Assembly (NCBI RefSeq): GCF_012027495.1
Contig: NZ_SNUK01000007.1
Coordinates: 1 to 64,000, forward strand
DNA from: Thermococcus sp. JdF3
Lineage (GTDB): Archaea > Methanobacteriota_B > Thermococci > Thermococcales > Thermococcaceae
Reading direction: 5' to 3'
DNA length: 64,000 nt
A model generated the notes under the pieces. It searched no databases. It saw only the letters and a list, made by a program, of their open reading frames with translations, and was not told where the DNA came from. How positions within the stretch are numbered: the stretch's first letter is position 1; every line of letters starts with the position of its first letter. Both the position numbers and the translations under genes were made by a program. Shown piece after piece: positions 52,258 through 60,918 of the stretch.

Positions 52258-53544
52258 ATGGACCCCCTAACGTTTCACAGGGACAACTTCATAGGGAACG
52301 GAAAGGTAGAGGTAATACCCAAGGTTCCCCTCACGGGGGAGAGCCTCAGCCTCGCTTACACACCGGGCGTAGCGGAGGTTTCGCGAAGGATACGAGAAAA
52401 CCCCAAGGACGTCTTTGAATACACCAACCGCGGAAACACGATAGCCGTCGTGAGCGATGGAACGCGTGTCCTGGGCCTCGGAGATACAGGGCCCCTCGGG
52501 GCACTCCCGGTCATGGAGGGGAAAGCTTTGCTCTTCAAGGCCTTCGGGGGAGTTGATGCCTTTCCGCTTGTTTTAGCAGAAAAAGACCCCGAGCGCTTCA
52601 TAGAAGTCGTTAAGGCCGTCTCGCCCTCTTTCGGCGGGATCAACCTTGAGGACATCTCCTCCCCGAAATGCTTCTACGTCCTTGAGAGGCTGAGAAAAGA
52701 GCTCGAAATTCCCGTCTTCCACGACGACCAGCAGGGGACCGCGAGCGTCGTTTTAGCGGCACTGATAAATTCGCTGAAGGTGGTCGGAAAGAAGCCCGAC
52801 GAGATCACGGTCGCGCTCTTCGGGGCGGGGGCAGCGGGGTTCGCCACCCTCAGACTGATCACGAAGGCCGGAGTGCCCCCCGGAAACGTCCGCGTTGTCG
52901 AGCTTGTGAAAAGGGAGCCAAGGATTCTGACACCGGACCTTCCGATTGAGGAGCTTTTCCCCTACCGCGGTGGGCTTCTTGAAAAGACCAACGCCGAGGG
53001 TGTTGAGGGAGGTCCGGAGGAGGCGCTGAAGGGTGCGGACGTTCTAATCTCCTTCACGAGGCCCGGGCCGGGCGTCATAAAGCCAGAGTGGATTGAGAGG
53101 ATGGCCGACGACGCGATAGTATTCCCGCTCGCCAATCCAACGCCGGAGATACTCCCAGAGGATGCCAAAAAGGCTGGCGCAAGGATAGTGGCCACCGGCA
53201 GAAGCGACTACCCGAACCAGGTGAACAACCTGCTCGGATTTCCGGCGATTTTCAGGGGAGCCCTCGACGTGAGGGCCAGAACCATAACGGACGGGATGGT
53301 CATCGCCGCCGCAACGGCCATGGCGGAAACAATCGAACCCAACGAGAACGAGATAATCCCCTCCCCGTTCCACCCCGATGTCCACCCGAGGGTCGCGAGG
53401 GCGGTTGCCGAGGAAGCGATGCGCGAAAACGTTGCAGGGATACGCGTGCGCGGGGAAGAGGTGGAGGAGAGACTGAGGCGCTGGAGGGAGTTCTACGAGC
53501 GGGAGATAGCGCCCCTCAACGACCGTAGAGGGAGCTACCGTTAG
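52258..53544 (+). CDS. NAD(P)-dependent malic enzyme
   Basis: 428 aa. Converts malate to pyruvate and CO2 (EC 1.1.1.38/40 group). SLAYTPGVAEVSRRI (N-terminal malic domain), LGDTGPLGALPVMEGKALLFKAFGGVDAFPL, the metal-site VFHDDQQGTASV, and the Rossmann loop FGAGAAGFATLRL are present. The cofactor cannot be set by eye. TATA-like CTTTTAACT lies at 52220-52228 and GGTGGTGGG directly before the ATG. Its 3' end overlaps the fumarase beta gene by 29 nt (convergent), placing C4-metabolism genes together. Confidence 0.93.
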   Translation: MDPLTFHRDNFIGNGKVEVIPKVPLTGESLSLAYTPGVAEVSRRIRENPKDVFEYTNRGNTIAVVSDGTRVLGLGDTGPLGALPVMEGKALLFKAFGGVDAFPLVLAEKDPERFIEVVKAVSPSFGGINLEDISSPKCFYVLERLRKELEIPVFHDDQQGTASVVLAALINSLKVVGKKPDEITVALFGAGAAGFATLRLITKAGVPPGNVRVVELVKREPRILTPDLPIEELFPYRGGLLEKTNAEGVEGGPEEALKGADVLISFTRPGPGVIKPEWIERMADDAIVFPLANPTPEILPEDAKKAGARIVATGRSDYPNQVNNLLGFPAIFRGALDVRARTITDGMVIAAATAMAETIEPNENEIIPSPFHPDVHPRVARAVAEEAMRENVAGIRVRGEEVEERLRRWREFYEREIAPLNDRRGSYR

Positions 53545-54040
53545 CGTCTATCGCCACCAGCAGCGGGAAATCCTCGACTTCGAGAACCCACACCGCCTCC
53601 GGCGTGCCAAGCTCGTCGAGCCAGAGCACCCCCCTGACTTTCTTTATGCTCTTCGCCGCGAGGGAGCCAGCTCCACCTGTGAAGGCGAAGTAGACGGCCC
53701 GGCCTTTAAAGGGCGCCGGGTTCATCCCTCCCTTTCCGATTATCCCGCGGACGCCGAGGGAGAGAATCCCCTCCAGGTAGCGGTTCATCCTCGCGCTGGT
53801 AGTGGGGCCGGCAGAGACGACCTCATAACCCCCATCACCGTTTCTCACCACGGGCCCGCAGTGATATATCACCGCGCCCTCAAAGTCGAGGGGAAGCTCT
53901 CCTTTCTCAGCCAGCTCAAGGATTTTCCTGTGTGCCGAATCCCTGGCGGTGTAAACCGTCCCGGAGAGGTGAACCACGTCGCCGGCCCTGAGAGTCAGGA
54001 CGTCCTCTTCACCCAGAGGAGTTCTCAGCCTCACTGCCAC
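53516..54040 (-). CDS. fumB: Class I fumarate hydratase, beta subunit
   Basis: 174 aa, corresponding to the C-terminal half of class I fumarases. Motifs include DVVHLSGTVYTARDSAHRKI and YHCGPVVRNGDGGYEVVSAGPTTSARM. Works with the alpha subunit to interconvert fumarate and malate; also called the C-terminal fumarase/tartrate dehydratase domain. Start GTG 54040 overlaps the alpha-subunit stop; a second GTG at 54034 is possible. Confidence 0.9.
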   Translation of the reverse strand: MAVRLRTPLGEEDVLTLRAGDVVHLSGTVYTARDSAHRKILELAEKGELPLDFEGAVIYHCGPVVRNGDGGYEVVSAGPTTSARMNRYLEGILSLGVRGIIGKGGMNPAPFKGRAVYFAFTGGAGSLAAKSIKKVRGVLWLDELGTPEAVWVLEVEDFPLLVAIDANGSSLYGR

Positions 54041-54885
54041 ACGTCAACCCTCCCATCCGGCTCTATCCTGAGGAAAGCCCTCCTGTTGGCCCAGCACTGG
54101 ACTATCAAACCGACCGGAAAGCTCGCGGGGTGCCTGTGGGCGACCTCGATTTTGACGTCCAGCGCGGTGGTTCTGCCCCCCATGCCCATAGGGCCCATTC
54201 CGAGGGAGTTGACATCCTCCAGGAGCTCAGCCTCGATTTCTGCTATTCTACCGTCGGGATTCCTCTCCCCAACCCTCCTGAGCAGAGCCCTCTTGGCCAG
54301 ACTCAGCGAGAGGTCCGCGCCCCCGCCCACACCTATCCCCAGTATCACCGGCGGACACGGCTTGCCACCGCATTCCCTGACCCGTTCAAGGACGAAGCGC
54401 TTCACCCCCTCCCATCCCTCGCCGGGGGTTAGCATCGCGAGGGCGGAGCAGTTCTCGCTGCCGCCCCCCTTGGGGAGGACGGCTATCTCGATTTCGCTCC
54501 CTTCAACAAGCTCCCAGTGAACCACCGGAACAAACCGGCCGGTGTTGTCCCCGGAGTTCTTCCCGTTCAGAACATCGACGGCGTTGGGCCTGAGCGGAAC
54601 CTCCCGCGTCGCCCTCCTCGTCGCTTCGACTATCGCCCCCTCCAGCCCGCGAAGGTAAGGACTCTCAACCCCTGCCCTCACGAAGAATGTGAGCGTCCCC
54701 GTGTCCTGGCAGACGGGGATCGAGCCATCCCTCCCAATTTCTACGGCCTTCAGGATGTTTTCGAGGTTGAAACGCGCCACCTCGCTCTCCTCAAACTCGT
54801 AGGCCTTTCTGAGAGCAGAAATAACGTCGTCCGGGATCCTCGTGACGGCCAACCTTATCGCCTCAACGATGGCATCGACAAGCAA
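54031..54885 (-). CDS. fumA: Class I fumarate hydratase, alpha subunit
   Basis: 284 aa, the iron-sulfur half. Cys ligands for [4Fe-4S] are visible in IPVCQDTGT, GSENCSA and CGGKPCPPVILGIG. The start is TTG at 54885 with AGGTGA eight nt upstream, and no other in-frame start is nearby. Cotranscribed with the beta subunit (10-nt overlap). Tartrate dehydratase is the related alternative; malic enzyme next door favours fumarase. Confidence 0.9.
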   Translation of the reverse strand: MLVDAIVEAIRLAVTRIPDDVISALRKAYEFEESEVARFNLENILKAVEIGRDGSIPVCQDTGTLTFFVRAGVESPYLRGLEGAIVEATRRATREVPLRPNAVDVLNGKNSGDNTGRFVPVVHWELVEGSEIEIAVLPKGGGSENCSALAMLTPGEGWEGVKRFVLERVRECGGKPCPPVILGIGVGGGADLSLSLAKRALLRRVGERNPDGRIAEIEAELLEDVNSLGMGPMGMGGRTTALDVKIEVAHRHPASFPVGLIVQCWANRRAFLRIEPDGRVDVWQ

Positions 54886-54900
54886 TTGGCATTCACCTGT

Positions 54901-55818
54901 CTAAATATTCGGGTCTTGATTAAAAAGTTTGACGTGGGAATTTAAAAGCCATCTCCACAAGGGAACCGCCTCGACCTTCAGCCCGTTCTCTACTATTTCA
55001 TCGGAGTAGTCCCACGTCACCAGCGTCCCCCTGTTCACACCAAACAGTTTCATAACCCTGAAAAGGTTCTCCACCTCCCTTGAAGCTACTTCATCCTCAC
55101 TTGAGGCATACGTAACCTGTATGAGTTCGGTCTCCCCTTTATCCCTCACAACAAAGTCCACCTCGCCCTTAGTGTCCCGATAATGGTAGAGTTCAACACT
55201 GTGTCTCTTGTAATATTTGAACCGTAGGAGTTCAATGAAAACTGCGTTCTCCATGAGCCTACCGATGTTTTCCGAAACCTTTGGCAGGACCGCGTTGAGC
55301 ATTCCCGTGTCAACTGCGTAGACCTTCTTATCGCTCCTCACAACTTCTTTGGGCTTGAAGGAGAACTTGGGAAGCTCAAAAATCAGGTAGGCAGATTCAA
55401 GGTACTCGACGTAGTTCTTCACCGTCTCGATGTTACCGATTCCGAGGGCGTTCTTTGTCTTGCTGTATGTAAATCGTCCGGCGAAGTTCGAGAAGAGGTA
55501 GAAGGCGACCTCCTTCAGCTCACGGACGTTTCTGAGGCCGTAGCGGACTATGACGTCCCTCGTGATGATATCGTTGTAGAGATTTATGAGGTACTCCCTG
55601 CCGAAGTGCAGAGCCTCCGGGAAGCCACCGCGCTCGATGTACTCCGTTAGGGCCCTCTTTATCAGAGCCTCGTCCTTCGTTATCTTAACATCCGGCTCAA
55701 TTTCCCGGTACGTTAAAAACTCCCTGAACGAAAACGGCAGGAGTGTATAGCCCAGGTATCTTCCAGTCAGATACGTTGCGAACTCCCGTGAAAGAAGCCG
55801 GGCATTGCTTCCCGTTAC
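54901..55818 (-). pseudogene. DUF4143 AAA ATPase gene, 3' part (split by IS element)
   Basis: 306 codons in frame from the element junction to the stop, starting VTGSNARLLSREFATYLTGRYLG and including the winged helix (NALGIGNIETVKNYVEYLESAY) and the DUF4143 end (GEVDFVVRDKGETELIQVTYASS). It lacks the P-loop. Together with 57287-57661 it makes one 430-codon ATPase interrupted only by the TnpB element. An in-frame ATG inside (55422) could give a fragment, but no promoter is apparent. Confidence 0.9.
55815..55818 (+). other. TTAC target site flanking the left end of the TnpB element
   Basis: The host sequence ends in TTAC immediately before the element. IS608-type IS200/IS605 elements insert 3' of TTAC, and TnpB uses the same tetramer as its target-adjacent motif, so this is the expected TAM. 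Confidence 0.65.
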
Positions 55819-57286
55819 ATTTTTCTCTTCTCAAGCCTCGCCGTTCACGGCGGGGATGCAATAATCAACCCAACCGGTCCTTCAGCAGGAAAGCAACACT
55901 TTTTTAAAGCTTAAAATTCATACCATACTTTGAAATGAAGCGTTCGGTGACGGTCAAACTCCAACCCTCCAAAGAGCAAGAGGAGAAACTCCATCAGTTA
56001 ACAGACCTTGGGGCCAAAGTCTGGAACAGGGTAAACTACCTCAGGCGGCAACAGTTCTTCCAAGGGCAAATCGTGGACTTTAACACGACGGAAAAAACCG
56101 TTTATGAGGAGTTTAAGAAGGAAATCGGCTCTGCAACAGTCCAGCAAATTTGCAGAAAGAATGCGGAAGCTTGGAGAAGCTTCTTCACCCTTGCAAGAAA
56201 GAAGCGGAATGGTGAACTCCCCGAATGGCTTAAGCCAAAGCCACCGAACTACCTGAAGGAATGCGAGAAGAGGAAACCCTTCATAATCCTCAGGAACGAC
56301 CAGTACAGGATTGAAGGGAACAGGTTAATCCTCAAAGGCCTTGGCAAGTTCAAACGCTTGGAAATCCAGTTCAAGGGTAGAATACACTTGAAGGGCAGGC
56401 AGGGACGCTTAGAGATAACTTACGACGAGGTAAGGCGGAAGTGGTATGCCCACATCAGCTTCACTGTGAAGGAAAAGCTTGAGAGTGAGGAGTGGGTTAA
56501 TCTTCCAAGAAAACCAAAGGGGAACCTCTCAGCGGGGATTGACTTGGGAGTGAACAATTTAATGGCCGTTTACGTGGAAAGCGGAGAAAGTTTCCTCGTG
56601 AACGGAAGACCCTTGAAGTCAATAGCTTTTTACTGGCAAAAGAAAATAGCTGATTACCAGTCAAAACTCAATAAAAGTGGCCAGAAGACGAGTAGAAAAT
56701 TCAGGAGAATGCACGGGAAGGCGAAACTCCAGGCGAAGCATTACATCAACACTGTCATGAGACAGACGGTTAAGAGGCTTTATGATTTGGGTGTTTCCAC
56801 AATTATCGTTGGTTATCCCAAGGGCATAGCCCAAAACTCTGATAAGGGTAAGAAGCAGAATTTTATCCTCTCTCACGTGTGGCGGTTTAACACGGTCATT
56901 AAACGCTTGAAGGAAGTGGCTGAGGAGTATGGTATTCAGGTTGTTGTGGTCAATGAGGCCTTCACCTCAAAGACCTGTCCCGTTTGCGGGAAGCCCCACG
57001 AGGGGGCGAGGTTCGTCAGGGGATTATTTAAGTGTCCCGCAACGGGGCTTACCTTCAACGCCGACCTCGTTGGAGCCTTCAACATTTTGAAAAAGGTTGC
57101 CAAAACGATAACCCCGAATCTGGGCGGTTTGTTCGCCCAAAGGAGGGGTAACTGGCCGGAGGCCCGGCCAGAGGGGCTGAAAGCCCGCTTTGAGTTGGGC
57201 TTTAGTGAAGCCCCTCAAACCTCCCCTCCAATGGCGAGGGGTTAATTCACTGGAACCCTCGCCCCTCACGGCAGGGAGGAGGTCAG
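55819..57286 (+). mobile_element. IS605-family element with tnpB only
   Basis: 1468 bp. Both ends have the hairpin-forming CCTCGCC-N4-CACGGC motif: the left end at 55836-55858, the right end at 57257-57280. There are no target duplications and no terminal inverted repeats of the DDE type. The left end follows TTAC, the right end is GGTCAG. It contains tnpB but no tnpA, so it depends on a Y1 transposase elsewhere. Removing it joins codon 125 and codon 126 of the host ATPase without loss or gain of a base. Confidence 0.9.
55935..57245 (+). CDS. tnpB: TnpB, RNA-guided nuclease of IS605-family element
   Basis: 436 aa, OrfB/TnpB family and ancestor-like to Cas12. RuvC acidic triad: Asp203 (GIDLGVNN), Glu341 (VVVVNEAFTSK) and Asp377 (FNADLVGAFNI). 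The zinc finger is CPVCGKPHEGARFVRGLFKCPATG: three Cys plus a His (C348, C351, H355, C367) with the usual fourth Cys replaced by Thr. The N-terminal helix-rich RNA-binding part is intact (VWNRVNYLRRQQ). The TATA-like CTTTTTTAAA (55899-55908) predicts a leaderless start. All catalytic residues are kept, so activity is plausible. Confidence 0.93.
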   Translation: MKRSVTVKLQPSKEQEEKLHQLTDLGAKVWNRVNYLRRQQFFQGQIVDFNTTEKTVYEEFKKEIGSATVQQICRKNAEAWRSFFTLARKKRNGELPEWLKPKPPNYLKECEKRKPFIILRNDQYRIEGNRLILKGLGKFKRLEIQFKGRIHLKGRQGRLEITYDEVRRKWYAHISFTVKEKLESEEWVNLPRKPKGNLSAGIDLGVNNLMAVYVESGESFLVNGRPLKSIAFYWQKKIADYQSKLNKSGQKTSRKFRRMHGKAKLQAKHYINTVMRQTVKRLYDLGVSTIIVGYPKGIAQNSDKGKKQNFILSHVWRFNTVIKRLKEVAEEYGIQVVVVNEAFTSKTCPVCGKPHEGARFVRGLFKCPATGLTFNADLVGAFNILKKVAKTITPNLGGLFAQRRGNWPEARPEGLKARFELGFSEAPQTSPPMARG

Positions 57287-57306
57287 CACCGTTGGATAGT
57301 CGTCCC
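57140..57306 (+). ncRNA. Predicted omega-RNA of TnpB (boundaries approximate)
   Basis: In IS605 elements the guide RNA arises from the tnpB 3' end plus right end, and the guide is the 16-20 nt beyond the element. Here the scaffold would end at GGTCAG (57286) and the guide begin CACCGTTGGATAGTC at 57287. The hairpin at 57257-57280 lies just before the boundary. The 5' boundary is a guess. Confidence 0.5.
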
Positions 57307-57661
57307 TAAGAACCGAAACCATCCTCTCCCAGCCCTCGACTTCCTGAACCTCGTCAAGAACCACGTAATCAAACTCACCAAAAAGCTCGTAACCTGCCTG
57401 CATAAGCCTCCTATAGTCCCCAATCGCGAAACCCGCCATCGCAGGATCCTCAAAGTTCACGTACAGTGGTCTGCCGGGAAGGGTCGCCGAGAGAACAGAT
57501 TTTCCGGAGCGCCTCGGCCCGGTTATTATGTGAGCCGTTGGGCTGAAGTTAGCAAGAATCCTCCCCTTCAGCTCTCTCCCGACGATGTTCTCCCGCTCAA
57601 GCTTCCTGCTCAGGGTATCCCACTGATCAGCCAGCACCCTCTTAAGTTCCTCAACGTTCAT
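57287..57661 (-). pseudogene. DUF4143 AAA ATPase gene, 5' part (split by IS element)
   Basis: 125 codons: the P-loop domain with HIITGPRRSGKSVLS (Walker A) and YVVLDEVQEVEGWERM (Walker B), ending RDDYPTV at the element junction, then six foreign residues and a stop. The ATG at 57661 fits a leaderless mRNA from the minus-strand TATA element CTTTATAGG (57683-57691). Without the wHTH and DUF4143 halves the product is unlikely to work. The same architecture is intact at 11413-12690. Confidence 0.9.
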
Positions 57662-57690
57662 AGGACAAACTAGTTCAAACTCCCTATAAA

Positions 57691-57780
57691 GTTTACCACT
57701 ATACTGGCAAACTTCTCATCAAAATCGTACCACCATACTGGTAAACTTTTCCAGCGAACTTTACCAGTATGCTGGTAAAG
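57691..57780 (-). promoter_or_regulatory. Three palindromic operators at exact 34-bp spacing
   Basis: Sites at 57691-57712, 57725-57746 and 57759-57780 share an ACCAnTATnCTGG-like core. The third is a perfect 9-4-9 palindrome (CTTTACCAG, TATG, then CTGGTAAAG). The first matches at seven of eight bases per arm, the second is degenerate in its left arm. All lie upstream of the minus-strand TATA box at 57683-57691, on the side where TFB binds. Confidence 0.75.
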
Positions 57781-57821
57781 GTTTGCGAGAAGTTGAAGAT
57801 GAACTAAAGGGAAGAAGGGCA

Positions 57822-58739
57822 TCAGCCCTTCAGAACCTCGACTATCTGCTCCGCGACCTGAACACCTGCCCTCATCTGGGCCTCGACGGTCGAGGCGCCG
57901 ATGTGGGGGGTCAGGACAACGTTGTCAAGCTTGGTGAGCGGGTGGTCGGCCGGGAGCGGCTCCTCCTCGAAGACGTCGAGGCCGGCACCGGCGATCCAGC
58001 CCTCCTGGAGGGCTTTGACAAGTGCATCGGTGTCAACGACGGCGCCCCTAGCCGCGTTGATAAGTATTGCGGTGGACTTCATCAGCCTAAGCCTCTCCTC
58101 GTTTATTAGGTGGTGGGTAGCTTCGATGAGGGGAACGTGGAGGGTGACAACGTCGCTCTCCCTGAGGAGGTCCTCAAGGGAGGCGAAGGTTCCACCGACT
58201 TCCCTGGCCCTCTCTTCGTTCGGATAGGGGTCGTAGAGCAGGACGTTCATGCCGAGGGCGCGGGCTATCTTGGCGACCTCGTAGCCTATCCTTCCAAAGC
58301 CAACAACCCCAAGGGTCTTGCCCTCAAGCTCGATTCCCATGGCCTGCTTCTTGGCCCAGGTTCCCTCGCGCATCTTCCTGTCGGCAAAGGCAACCTTCCT
58401 GGCCACGTTGAACATAAGCGCAACGGCGAGTTCGGCGACGCTCCTGCTCGAGGCGCCGGGACTGTTCACGACCTTTATTCCGCGCTCCTTGGCGGCCTCA
58501 AGATCGATGTTGTCCAGACCGACGCCCGCCCTTCCTATGACCCTGAGCTTCGGGGCGGCCTCGATGACCTTTCTCGTCACCTTCGGCTTGCTCCTGACTA
58601 TTATAGCCTCAACGTCCCCGACGAGCTCCAGAAGGCGGGCCTCATCGGGATACTCCTCAAAAACAACGTCAAAACCGGCATTCTTTAAAACCTCAATCGC
58701 CTTCTCGTGCAGCGGTGCCGCAACCAAAACCTTCACCAT
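57822..58739 (-). CDS. serA: D-3-phosphoglycerate dehydrogenase (short form)
   Basis: 305 aa D-2-hydroxyacid dehydrogenase. Rossmann motif GVVGFGRIGYEVA at about 144; active-site Arg in INAARGAVVDTD, Glu in GLDVFEEEP and His in LTPHIGAST. First step of the phosphorylated serine pathway. It lacks the C-terminal ACT regulatory domain. Related glyoxylate reductases of Thermococcales are similar, but the KVLVAAPLHEKAIEVLKNAG start and absence of a GxGxxG variation favour SerA. ATG 58739 has GAGGTGAT upstream; last gene of a three-gene run. Confidence 0.85.
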   Translation of the reverse strand: MVKVLVAAPLHEKAIEVLKNAGFDVVFEEYPDEARLLELVGDVEAIIVRSKPKVTRKVIEAAPKLRVIGRAGVGLDNIDLEAAKERGIKVVNSPGASSRSVAELAVALMFNVARKVAFADRKMREGTWAKKQAMGIELEGKTLGVVGFGRIGYEVAKIARALGMNVLLYDPYPNEERAREVGGTFASLEDLLRESDVVTLHVPLIEATHHLINEERLRLMKSTAILINAARGAVVDTDALVKALQEGWIAGAGLDVFEEEPLPADHPLTKLDNVVLTPHIGASTVEAQMRAGVQVAEQIVEVLKG

Positions 58740-58749
58740 TTCCATCACC

Positions 58750-59397
58750 TCATCCTCTTCTCTTTATCGCCATGAGCATGACCTGATCCGACGCGTCCTC
58801 GGCGCGGTCGGCTATGTCTCCTATCTTCGTCAGTATCTGGTTCCAGACGAGCTTTGCGTAGGTCGTAACGGTCTCGCTCTCAAAAACCTTGCCCTTGACG
58901 TCGTACTCAACCTCGTCGGCTATCTCCTCGGCATCCTCCACGGCCTTGGCCAGCTCTATCGCCCTGTCAACGTCCGAGTTCATAGCGTTCACCGCCTGAA
59001 CGAGAACCCCGTAGGTCTCAACGGCGGACTCCACGAGCCTCATGATCTCGGCCCTCAGCTCCTTCGGAACCTTCGGCTTGGCCAGTATGAGGGTGTGGGC
59101 CGCGCTCTCGGCGGCATCGGCGACCTGGTCGATGAGCTCGCTCAGCCTTACGTAGTCCCCCCTGTTGGCGGGCAGAAAGGCGCCCTCGTAGAGCATGGTC
59201 TCTATGCCCCTCCTGAGAGTGTCGGCCTTGCTCTCCAGCTGGTCAACCTCCCTCTCAAAGGCCCTGGCCCTGTCAAAGTCACCGTTGAGGTAAGCATCAA
59301 CCAGCTCCCTGAAGGCAACGAGGGACTCGCTGACGACCTCAAGGTGCTCGTCTATGGCTTCAAAAACGCTGCTCTCCTTACCCCCGAATATGGGCAT
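58750..59397 (-). CDS. DUF47/PhoU-like protein (TIGR00153 family)
   Basis: 215 aa, all-helical, with repeating DxxxxExxxD patterns (SESLVAFRELVDAYLNGDFDRARAFEREVDQLESKADTLRRGIE) that bind metal clusters in PhoU-like proteins. It usually accompanies a Pit-type phosphate transporter, which is not seen here; it lies between panE and serA instead. ATG 59397 has GGAGGGGTC upstream. Confidence 0.88.
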   Translation of the reverse strand: MPIFGGKESSVFEAIDEHLEVVSESLVAFRELVDAYLNGDFDRARAFEREVDQLESKADTLRRGIETMLYEGAFLPANRGDYVRLSELIDQVADAAESAAHTLILAKPKVPKELRAEIMRLVESAVETYGVLVQAVNAMNSDVDRAIELAKAVEDAEEIADEVEYDVKGKVFESETVTTYAKLVWNQILTKIGDIADRAEDASDQVMLMAIKRRG

Positions 59398-59413
59398 CTT
59401 CGACCCCTCCAGT

Positions 59414-60328
59414 CTAAACTTCACCGCCCGGTTTATTTAGATTTTCCCTGGCTTTGATCAGGGCCCACAAAAGCTCGTTTCTGGGGGCCTCCAGACCTAC
59501 GGAGTGTGCGTACTCCACTATCTTTCCATGGATGTAGTCCACCTCTGTCCTCTTACCGCGCCGTATATCCTGGAGCGTTGAGTTGTAGTTCTCCCGCGTC
59601 CGCTCTATCGTATCCCAGAGGAGCTCCAGGGGGTGTATTTCGAACTCCACACCCAGCTTCTGGGCCACGAGGCACCCCTCGCGCGCCAGGTCCACGGACA
59701 CCGCTTCGAGATAGGGGTCATCCTTCAGCGCACCGTTCTTCACTCCCAGAACAGTTCCAAGACCGTTGATGACGGAGTTGACTATGGCCTTCGCCCACTT
59801 CCAGCCGATAACGTGCTCCGTAACGGACGTTTCAAGGCCCGCAGCTCTGAAAACTTCGGCCACTCTTTCCACGAAGGGATCAGCCCCCGTCGGGTACCTC
59901 CCAATAACCGTGAGTCCGCGCCCGGTCCAGCGCACGTGGCCCCACTCAACGAGCATGGCACCGTTCGTGGTCACCCCGCCGATGACCTTTCCTGTCACCT
60001 TAAGGGCCAGCTCCTCGTTGCCGAGGCCGTTCTGCACGCTGAGTATCCACGTATCCGGCCCTATGCATCCCCTGGCGCACTCCAGGGCTACCTTCGTAGA
60101 GTACGACTTCGTGGCCAGAATCAGCAGGTCCGGCGGCTCATCTGGGGCGGTGAGGCTGGCCAGGGGATGAACCGTGAACTCCTCAACCCCCGAGACGTGC
60201 AGACCGTTCTCGTTTATCGCCCTGACCTGGTTCTCCCTTCCAATCAGGGTGACCTCGTTCCCCGCCCGCGAGAGGAGCGCGCCAAAAAGAGAGCCTATGC
60301 TTCCGGCCCCGAGCACGTAAATCTTCAT
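59414..60328 (-). CDS. panE: 2-dehydropantoate 2-reductase
   Basis: 304 aa ketopantoate reductase (ApbA/PanE). N-terminal Rossmann [34 protein letters not shown], the catalytic Lys region [21 protein letters not shown] and C-terminal [18 protein letters not shown]. Coenzyme A pathway; the T. kodakarensis homologue is known to be CoA-regulated. GGTGGTGGG precedes the ATG. First of the panE-DUF47-serA run. Confidence 0.92.
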   Translation of the reverse strand: MKIYVLGAGSIGSLFGALLSRAGNEVTLIGRENQVRAINENGLHVSGVEEFTVHPLASLTAPDEPPDLLILATKSYSTKVALECARGCIGPDTWILSVQNGLGNEELALKVTGKVIGGVTTNGAMLVEWGHVRWTGRGLTVIGRYPTGADPFVERVAEVFRAAGLETSVTEHVIGWKWAKAIVNSVINGLGTVLGVKNGALKDDPYLEAVSVDLAREGCLVAQKLGVEFEIHPLELLWDTIERTRENYNSTLQDIRRGKRTEVDYIHGKIVEYAHSVGLEAPRNELLWALIKARENLNKPGGEV

Positions 60329-60381
60329 CCCACCACCGCAACCGTTTAAAGCCCTACCCTTAAAGCGTTACCGATGGGATT

Positions 60382-60918
60382 ATGTTGAGCGTTGAGAAGT
60401 TCCGGATAGCTGACAGAGACGTCTGGATAGCTGTGCTTTTTGAGGACGGGATTCAGGGGATAACCTTCGCTCTGGATGGGGAGCAGTTCGAGAGGAACCT
60501 CGACCGCCTCACGGGCTTTCTGAGGAGAAGGGGTGTGGACATCAGTACCGGACGCGGAAGGTCGGACTACCCCACCCTCGTCAGGGACGTCATCATCGGC
60601 AGGGTGGGCAACGCCGAAATTCTACCGGAGCTCTCCTTTGAGGGCGTAACGGCCTTTGAAAGGAGGGTTTACGAGTGGCTCACGAAAAACGTTAAAAGAG
60701 GGAGTGTTATAACGTATGGTGGCCTTGCCAGGGCCATTGGTACTTCACCGCGGGCCATAGGCGGGGCGATGAGGAGGAACCCCTACCCCATCGTTGTTCC
60801 CTGTCATCGCGTCGTTGCCCACGACGGCATCGGCTACTACACGCCACGACTGGACGAAAAGGTCTTCCTGCTCAAAATCGAGGGGGTGGAAGAATGGACA
60901 AGCTCAAAGCGTACCTGA
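60382..60918 (+). CDS. ogt: Methylated-DNA--protein-cysteine methyltransferase
   Basis: 178 aa. Suicide enzyme that takes alkyl groups from O6-guanine onto the Cys of PCHR, seen as YPIVVPCHRVVAHDGIGYY at about 140-158. Recognition helix RAIGTSPRAIGGAMRRNP precedes it. A minus-10-type TATA (CCCTTAAAGC, 60356-60365) makes a leaderless start at 60382 likely. Overlaps the TPR gene by 25 nt. Confidence 0.93.
   Translation: MLSVEKFRIADRDVWIAVLFEDGIQGITFALDGEQFERNLDRLTGFLRRRGVDISTGRGRSDYPTLVRDVIIGRVGNAEILPELSFEGVTAFERRVYEWLTKNVKRGSVITYGGLARAIGTSPRAIGGAMRRNPYPIVVPCHRVVAHDGIGYYTPRLDEKVFLLKIEGVEEWTSSKRT

Noticed and set aside
55819-57286. Autonomous IS605 with tnpA
   Set aside because: No Y1 transposase (HUH motif) ORF was found on either strand inside or next to the element.
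55422-57661. Two independent ATPase genes flanking tnpB
   Set aside because: The halves are complementary parts of one DUF4143 ATPase and join in frame at the element ends, so they are annotated as one disrupted gene.
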